From Corallincola platygyrae (GTDB lineage: Bacteria > Pseudomonadota > Gammaproteobacteria > Enterobacterales > Neiellaceae), in NCBI RefSeq assembly GCF_039544265.1, contig NZ_BAABLI010000008.1, positions 434,001-498,000 of the forward strand: 64,000 nucleotides of DNA, given 5' to 3'. This document shows, piece after piece, positions 59,544-64,000 of this stretch. Each line of letters begins with the position of its first letter. Position 1 is the stretch's first letter. A program made the translations under genes and the position numbers. Under the pieces are notes generated by a model. The model saw only the letters and a program-made list of their open reading frames with translations, was not told where the DNA came from and did not search any database.

Positions 59544-60038
59544 ATGCTCTATTTTGCTTATGGCTCCAATATGTCATTGCCGCGCCTGAAGGCGCGGGTT
59601 AGCTCTGCAGTATCGATAGGCCATGCCATGGTGTTGGGCCACCAGCTGGCCTTCCATAAGATTGGCCGTGATGGTTCAGGCAAATGTGATTTGGTGCCAA
59701 CTGGCATTGAATCCGACCTTGTTCATGGCGTGCTATTTCAGTTTGATCGTAAGCAGAAAGCGTTACTGGATCAGGCAGAGGATCTGGGCCGTGGTTATGC
59801 TGAGATCCAACTGGACGTGCTCACCAATGGTGAGCGGGTGACAGCCCACTCCTACCAAGCGATCCCCAAAGAACCCTCGTTACTGCCTTTTGACTGGTAT
59901 CTGGAACACCTGCTATTTGGCGCCGAAGCCGCTGAATTGCCGTTGGTGTATCGTTGCTGGTTGCAACAGGTCGAATTTATCAAAGATATCGATCAGCGCA
60001 GAGCTAACCGCGAACGCGCGGTTTATCAACTTGATTAA
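59544..60038 (+). CDS. Gamma-glutamylcyclotransferase-like (AIG2/GGCT) protein
   Basis: 164 residues. The GGCT signature YFAYGSNMSLPRL begins at residue 3, followed by GHQLAFHKIGRDGSGK and VHGVLFQFDRKQKALLDQAE with the catalytic-type Glu in the family. Members convert gamma-glutamyl peptides to 5-oxoproline, though many bacterial ones are untested. Start ATG at 59544 is set by GAGAGGAGG 8 nt upstream; a GTG nine nt earlier lies within that site and is rejected. Confidence 0.85.
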   Translation: MLYFAYGSNMSLPRLKARVSSAVSIGHAMVLGHQLAFHKIGRDGSGKCDLVPTGIESDLVHGVLFQFDRKQKALLDQAEDLGRGYAEIQLDVLTNGERVTAHSYQAIPKEPSLLPFDWYLEHLLFGAEAAELPLVYRCWLQQVEFIKDIDQRRANRERAVYQLD

Positions 60039-60113
60039 CCCCCGAACGGCATTCCCGAATTTTCTTTCATTCCTTTTTTCTCGCCGACTTTGCAAAAAGT
60101 TATCAGTAAAAAC

Positions 60114-60139
60114 GCAATCAGATCCCATCCTATTTCGTC
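60114..60139 (+). promoter_or_regulatory. Possible ECF-type promoter of the bufferin operon
   Basis: GCAATC (60114-60119), a 16-nt spacer and CGTC (60136-60139), 39 nt before the bufA start codon. CGTC is a common -10 core for ECF sigma factors; the -35 is only a loose match. It is a candidate target for the sigma factor encoded at the end of the operon. Confidence 0.25.
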
Positions 60140-60178
60140 TTTGTCAGTGCAATCGCAACCATTTATCGGAGAAAGACA

Positions 60179-60469
60179 ATGAGCAAAGCAAAAACGGTAA
60201 GCACCGCCCTGGCAGGTATTGTGGCTGCCAGTTTCACTTTGGCGACCGGACAGGCACTGGCGGTACCTGATCAACCTGAAAACTGGGAGAAGTGTGCCGG
60301 TGTAGCCAAGAAAGGGATGAATGACTGTGGAGCATTGGATGGCTCTCATGCCTGTGCTGCACAAGCGCCAGTGGACAACAGCCCCAATGAATGGGTTTAC
60401 GTGCCAGAAGGAACCTGCAAGAAGCTGGGCGGCAAAGTTGCCAAAATCAAACCAGCAAAAAAAGCGTAA
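60179..60469 (+). CDS. bufA: Bufferin-type RiPP precursor (DUF2282, BufA1 family)
   Basis: 96 residues. Signal peptide (ALAGIVAASFTLATGQALA-VP) and a short mature peptide with four Cys at 39, 50, 59 and 80 in the DUF2282 arrangement: EKCAGVAKKGMNDC, SHACAAQAPVDNSPNEW, YVPEGTCKKLGG, then a Lys-rich tail. In bufferins, Cys residues are converted to 5-thiooxazoles by an MNIO enzyme and the exported peptide binds copper. The next two genes are the expected maturation enzyme and its partner. Strong ribosome site (GGAGA). It is the first gene of a five-gene unit. Confidence 0.9.
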   Translation: MSKAKTVSTALAGIVAASFTLATGQALAVPDQPENWEKCAGVAKKGMNDCGALDGSHACAAQAPVDNSPNEWVYVPEGTCKKLGGKVAKIKPAKKA

Positions 60470-60475
60470 TCGCGT

Positions 60476-61387
60476 ATGAGCGGGTTTGAGTCAGGCGGCG
60501 TTTTTAATGGGAAAACGGCCGCCTTTAATACAAACAGGGATGGTGCCTATCCTCCACGTCTGCAAAGCTTGGCTGATAACGCCGTCGCGTCCATCAGTCT
60601 GCGGGAGCAGCATATGGCTGAGCTGTTATCAGCGGACCATCCCCTACCGTTTGTTGAGATCCTGGCGGATAACTTCTTGGCGATGCGAGGTGTGCACTAT
60701 CAGATGTTACAGGCGGTGGCGGAACGTTATCCGGTGGCGTTGCACTGTGTTGGCATGTCTGTGGGATCAGAGGTCAATTCCGCTTATCTGATGCGAGTGG
60801 CATTGATGGCAAAAGAACTGAACGCCATTTCTGTGTCGGATCATTTGAGCTTGAGTCAACTGCCTGGCGCTGTTGTACATGACCTACTGCCAATCTGCTA
60901 TCAGGAGCCAGTCATTAGCGGTATTTGTGCAAACATCAAGCGAATTCAATCGCAACTTGAGGTGCCTTTTTTACTAGAAAACGTTTCTCGGTATACCACT
61001 TATCGAGACGACAATATTCAAGAGGGTGAACTGTTTCACCGTCTGCATGATGCCACCGGCGTTGGCATGTTATTAGACGTGAATAACGTATACGTCACTG
61101 CCCATAATCTGAATCTGGATGCTGAATTGTTGCTGCTGAGCTACCCCAGGCAAGCGGTATGTCAGTATCACTTGGCTGGGCATCAATCCCGGCCACCACT
61201 GTTAGTCGATACCCATGGCTCCCACGTATGTGCAGAGGTGTGGGAGCTATATTTGAAAGCGATCGCGCATTTTGGTGGTCATCCAACCATCATTGAATGG
61301 GATAACGACATACCCCCGTTGGTAGAGTTGCTGACCAGCGCCGATCGAGCCCAACATCTTATGACACCTGTGGCAGGAGTCGCCTGA
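60476..61387 (+). CDS. bufB: MNIO-family RiPP maturation enzyme (DUF692, BufB)
   Basis: 303 residues of the multinuclear non-heme iron oxidase family, a TIM barrel. Family landmarks with iron-ligand residues: ALHCVGMSVGSE, ISVSDHLSLSQ, FLLENVSRY, LLDVNNVYVTAHN, YHLAGHQ, LVDTHGSHV and TIIEWDNDIPPL. Such enzymes oxidise Cys in DUF2282 precursors to thiooxazole. It begins 6 nt after the bufA stop and overlaps bufC by 1 nt. Together with bufA this makes the operon's product assignable with good confidence. Confidence 0.93.
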   Translation: MSGFESGGVFNGKTAAFNTNRDGAYPPRLQSLADNAVASISLREQHMAELLSADHPLPFVEILADNFLAMRGVHYQMLQAVAERYPVALHCVGMSVGSEVNSAYLMRVALMAKELNAISVSDHLSLSQLPGAVVHDLLPICYQEPVISGICANIKRIQSQLEVPFLLENVSRYTTYRDDNIQEGELFHRLHDATGVGMLLDVNNVYVTAHNLNLDAELLLLSYPRQAVCQYHLAGHQSRPPLLVDTHGSHVCAEVWELYLKAIAHFGGHPTIIEWDNDIPPLVELLTSADRAQHLMTPVAGVA

Positions 61388-62253
61388 TGCAGAGCGAGCC
61401 AGATAGAGAAAAAGAGTGGATTAGAGCGCCAGCCACTTGGTTTTCAACGCACGGTTGTGACGGTTTTTCTGAGACCACTGGCAGAGACAGTCTTCATACC
61501 TGTCGAACGGAGGCGGCCATTGATGTCTATCGACAGAATGAACGTGGAGTACTCATTCGTTCGGTGATGGCAGCTTACCCTTTGATGTCACCTTTATTGG
61601 GCGAGGCGCAATGGCACACCATGGTCGGTCATTACTGTGAACAAACACCCGCTCCCGTGCTACTGGAGCATGCGGGGGCTCGTCTGCTGCCATGGCTGAT
61701 AAGCCAAACCAGTGGTAGGGCTATGCTTGCTGACTATCGATTTCTGCCTGCGCTGATCCGGCTGCAATGGGCAAGGCATTGTGCTTATCACTGTTGGCGA
61801 ATGATTCCGATAGAGCCCACTAGTGCGGCGGCATGGTTATCAAGCTGGCTTTCGAGCCCGCCAACAAAACGGGCGCAGATGCCGCCACCGCCTTGGCAGG
61901 TCAATTCGGCTTTGTCATTGGTGACCAGTCGTTACCCTCTAGTAGAGATCGTGGACTGCCTGACATTGCTGTCTCAAGGCAAACAGGTTGAGCTTGATAT
62001 AGACGTTGGTGAGCGTCAAACCCTTGCTGTCTGGGCGACTGAGGTAGGTGTGGAGGAGAGGTTGGTGACAACGTCGGAGCTGAAGTTATTGGCGTGGTTG
62101 AAACGCCCATCTAACGGATGTCGTCTATCAGAGGCGGCGCTGACAAGTTTGTTGCAACCATTGCCCCAAGTGATTGAGAGTGGCTGGTTGGTTGCGCCTC
62201 AGGCGGATTTAAGTGCAGAAATGTCTGTTGCAGGAGCGCACTATGCAATTTGA
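61387..62253 (+). CDS. bufC: MNIO partner protein for precursor recognition (DUF2063, BufC)
   Basis: 288 residues. The N-terminal DUF2063 region is recognisable: AIDVYRQNERGVLIRSVMAAYPLMSPLLGEAQW, with HAGARLLPWL and the later ALIRLQWARHCAYH. In bufferin and related MNIO clusters this protein forms a complex with BufB and is needed for maturation, probably by binding the precursor. The C-terminal half is less conserved. ATG overlaps the bufB stop (TGATG), and its 3' end overlaps the sigma gene by 11 nt. Confidence 0.88.
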   Translation: MQSEPDREKEWIRAPATWFSTHGCDGFSETTGRDSLHTCRTEAAIDVYRQNERGVLIRSVMAAYPLMSPLLGEAQWHTMVGHYCEQTPAPVLLEHAGARLLPWLISQTSGRAMLADYRFLPALIRLQWARHCAYHCWRMIPIEPTSAAAWLSSWLSSPPTKRAQMPPPPWQVNSALSLVTSRYPLVEIVDCLTLLSQGKQVELDIDVGERQTLAVWATEVGVEERLVTTSELKLLAWLKRPSNGCRLSEAALTSLLQPLPQVIESGWLVAPQADLSAEMSVAGAHYAI

Positions 62254-62719
62254 TGCCACGCTGCTTAATCGCCTATTTCGCTATGGATTCGCCTTTACTA
62301 TGCAGCGAGAGGCTGCACTGGATTTGGTGCAGCAAGCCTGTGAAAAAGCGTTAAAACAGCCACCGGATGATAAACGCAAACTGGAGGCCTATCTGAAGGT
62401 GATTGTGCGCCGCCTCTATTTGGATGGGTGGCGTCAGCAACAACAGTATCCGCTGGAACTGTTTACTGAAACAGAGGTGGTGGATGATGAGGCCTCTATT
62501 GAGCAATTGATGGTGGACCAACAGCAATTGAGTCGTTTGATGCCCATGTTGTCGCCACAGCAAAGGGAATTGATCTATTTGTGGGCGGTGGAAGGATGGA
62601 CTATCGACGAAATTGCCGAGCAGTTGGGTGAACCTCGGGGCACTTTGTTGGCAAGGTTGCGGCGGGTGCGTGAGCAATTATCACGCTTGCCGGAAGAGAG
62701 TTATGGAGTCAGCCGATGA
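62243..62719 (+). CDS. RNA polymerase sigma factor, ECF-like
   Basis: About 158 residues. Region 2 is seen in ALDLVQQACEKAL with AYLKVIVRRLYLDGWRQQ, and region 4 in LMPMLSPQQRELIYLWAVEG followed by the helix-turn-helix EIAEQLGEPRGTLLARLRRV. The start at 62243 has AGGAG 7 nt upstream. It overlaps bufC (11 nt) and the following gene (4 nt). Placement at the end of a metal-stress RiPP operon with a membrane partner suggests autoregulated induction of the whole unit. Confidence 0.88.
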   Translation: MQFDATLLNRLFRYGFAFTMQREAALDLVQQACEKALKQPPDDKRKLEAYLKVIVRRLYLDGWRQQQQYPLELFTETEVVDDEASIEQLMVDQQQLSRLMPMLSPQQRELIYLWAVEGWTIDEIAEQLGEPRGTLLARLRRVREQLSRLPEESYGVSR

Positions 62720-63354
62720 AAAATAGCAAACAGAGCTTTAAACAAGGCTGCCAGTCCTACTTTGAACAGATTGAGCTGTCACCTGCAGAATTGGATCGGC
62801 TGCAGGCCCTGCCTGAACGCCAGGGGGCAAAAGGTGTCACTGGCGAACAGCCTTTGTATCAAAAAGCACAACGCCCGCTTTGGCTGGCATGGGCCGCCAG
62901 TGTTTTTATATGCGCATTGGCGTTAGCTTGGTGGTTGCCAGGATCTCAATCTCTCAGAATCGATCTCGCGCAGCAGATCGCGGACGAAGTGGTAGCAAAC
63001 CACATCAAGTTGAAACCATTGGAAGTGGTCAGCAGTGAAATGGGCCAGGTCAAACGTTACTTTACTGAGCTGAGCTTCAACCCGTTTAGTAGCCAACGTT
63101 TACTCGGAAGTTGGCAGTTGGAAGGCGGTCGTTACTGCTCCATTCAGGGAATAGATGCTGCGCAATTAAGGTATACCGACAGTCAGGGGCAGCTGCATAC
63201 TCAGTATCAAGTGCCTGACTCGCCTCGATGGCTGGAGGCATTCGCTTCCGACGAAGGAGCAGGCGGCGGTGTTACCACACGGTTCAGTGCTGGCTACCGT
63301 GTTGCAATGTGGCGTGAGAAAGGGGTGTTATTTGCCAATGTTTCAGCGCCTTAA
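62716..63354 (+). CDS. Putative membrane anti-sigma factor
   Basis: 212 residues. A cytoplasmic N-terminal part (about 1-52), one membrane helix (LWLAWAASVFICALALAWWL, about 55-75) and a periplasmic C-terminal domain (about 80-212) with a single Cys in GGRYCSIQG. Topology and a 4-nt overlap with the sigma gene make it a likely anti-sigma factor whose outer domain senses the inducing signal. No zinc-type HxxxCxxC motif is visible, and I do not recognise a named family. Confidence 0.7.
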   Translation: MKNSKQSFKQGCQSYFEQIELSPAELDRLQALPERQGAKGVTGEQPLYQKAQRPLWLAWAASVFICALALAWWLPGSQSLRIDLAQQIADEVVANHIKLKPLEVVSSEMGQVKRYFTELSFNPFSSQRLLGSWQLEGGRYCSIQGIDAAQLRYTDSQGQLHTQYQVPDSPRWLEAFASDEGAGGGVTTRFSAGYRVAMWREKGVLFANVSAP

Positions 63355-63424
63355 TCTCGGCTTTATCAGCACTGGCTAAACGGACTAAAATAGGATCGTA
63401 TGACCCACTAACATATCGTCTGCC

Positions 63425-63793
63425 ATGGACTTCCAGTTTGTTCGAGATCCTATCACCCACCAACCTATCGCCCGCCTTTCCATGGAGCAGGAAGCTCTGG
63501 GCCAATGGCTGACAGAAGAGCTAGCCGAAGACCAGGTGTTATTGGTTGAACTACTTCGACATGCGGAATCAGTGCGCCAACATAAGATGGTTCATTGGCA
63601 GCATATTGGCGCAGAAAGCACGCTGATTATGCAAGAAGGGGGAGTTGAGTTGGTGCCGAACCATGATGGTGAGATAGCATTGACCGAGTCTGAGTCAGAG
63701 TTGTCTGTGACCGATTGGAATAGCCTAACAGCTTGTGGTATCGAGGATTTTATTCATCTGCTGAAGGCCTGGCAGGAGTACGTTATCTCTTGA
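63425..63793 (+). CDS. yacL: YacL family protein (UPF0231)
   Basis: 122 residues similar in layout to E. coli YacL: MDFQFVRDPITHQPIARLSM at the N terminus, an HxxxGxxxTLxM-like middle (HWQHIGAESTLIMQEGG), an acidic stretch, and SLTACGIEDFIHLLKAWQEYV at the end. Function unknown. In E. coli yacL lies just after acnB; here the two are separated by about 10.5 kb. A hairpin lies 14 nt downstream. Confidence 0.85.
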   Translation: MDFQFVRDPITHQPIARLSMEQEALGQWLTEELAEDQVLLVELLRHAESVRQHKMVHWQHIGAESTLIMQEGGVELVPNHDGEIALTESESELSVTDWNSLTACGIEDFIHLLKAWQEYVIS

Positions 63794-63806
63794 TCTGCAT
63801 CAATAT

Positions 63807-63840
63807 AGTGCGGTCACTCTGAACAAAATGTGATCGCACT
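63807..63840 (+). terminator. Hairpin after yacL, probable terminator
   Basis: AGTGCGGTCAC (63807-63817) pairs with GTGATCGCACT (63830-63840), 11 bp with one G-T wobble and a 12-nt loop, followed by CCTTTCT. The T-run is weak, so termination efficiency is uncertain. Confidence 0.5.
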
Positions 63841-63922
63841 CCTTTCTGCACCAAAATGGTGAGTTAGCTGCACATAATTTGAACCTCTCAATGCTAACCA
63901 GCATGTGTATATGTTGTTTAAT

Positions 63923-63954
63923 TTATTTATCGCAATGATAAATAAGGTTTTTTT
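63923..63954. other. AT-rich inverted repeat near the right edge
   Basis: TTATTTATC-GCAAT-GATAAATAA (63923-63945) is a perfect 9-bp inverted repeat followed by GG and a run of T. It could be an operator or a weak terminator for a gene beyond the window. No gene is visible between 63794 and 64000. Confidence 0.4.
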
Positions 63955-64000
63955 AAAACTGGCACAGCCTTTGATAACACTCCTGTCACATATTAGATCA

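Noticed and set aside
59890..60270. 126-residue open frame running into the bufferin precursor gene
   Set aside because: It overlaps the GGCT-like gene and the precursor in another frame, has no ribosome site, and the precursor start has a strong one.

Overview
The window is about 64 kb of chromosome from a gammaproteobacterium, most likely a free-living marine or aquatic one near the Alteromonadales/Vibrionales side of the class. The call rests on RapA, RsmC, AcnB, a YacL-family protein, LetA/LetB, MsrPQ and GlpX, on a TonB-dependent receptor of the RIQVTGS type, and on the very high density of hybrid histidine kinases and c-di-GMP proteins. I cannot name the genus. Coding density is high, and no prophage, integrase or rRNA operon is visible. 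The only mobile DNA is a family of three 262-263 bp inverted-repeat elements (MITE-like) at 3841, 49823 and 55650.

Layout. 1-5.1 kb: an edge-truncated membrane sensor, a DUF3293 protein, tRNA-Leu(CAG), the glycogen genes glgC-glgA, MITE copy 1 and rsmC. 5.3-9.4 kb: an operon of a PstS-like secreted binding protein, an outer-membrane beta-barrel and a GGDEF-EAL membrane protein. 9.4-10.8 kb: an unknown gene and a SieB-like membrane protein. 11-15.5 kb: a LetA split into two genes, a seven-MCE-domain LetB and an HPPK-like gene, convergent with folM. 15.4-22.8 kb (minus): rapA, a periplasmic binding protein, a BarA-like hybrid kinase and folM. 23-35.1 kb: PhoH2 (PIN-PhoH), then a four-gene signalling block of two hybrid kinases with HPt domains, a GGDEF/EAL protein and a REC-GGDEF cyclase. 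35.1-42 kb: transglutaminase-like protein, DUF945 protein, M13 peptidase, a small STAS-like protein, glpX and a small secreted protein.

42-49.8 kb looks like a complete pathway for scavenging extracellular cyanophycin. A secreted cyanophycinase is divergent from an operon of TonB-dependent receptor, YfcC-family permease and isoaspartyl dipeptidase (IadA). Polymer would be cut outside the cytoplasm to beta-Asp-Arg, imported across both membranes and split to Asp and Arg. The IadA copy has two substituted metal ligands (HxH to LxH, bridging Lys to Glu) while its isoaspartate-binding residues are kept.

49.8-64 kb: MITE copy 2, acnB with a PsrA-type palindrome in its promoter, an intergenic repeat, two exported or membrane proteins of unknown function, MITE copy 3, a TlpA-like thioredoxin, msrQ-msrP, adenine deaminase, a GGCT-like protein, then a bufferin-type RiPP cluster (DUF2282 precursor, MNIO/DUF692 enzyme, DUF2063 partner) translationally coupled to a sigma factor and a membrane protein that is probably its anti-sigma, and finally yacL.

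The most interesting points are the cyanophycin locus with its altered IadA, the bufferin-sigma/anti-sigma operon, and the MITE family. The MITE has 3-bp TNA target duplications, a covarying internal hairpin, one insertion exactly at a stop codon, and ends that complete -10 promoter elements facing glgC and acnB. All family assignments were made by reading motifs; no database search was run.
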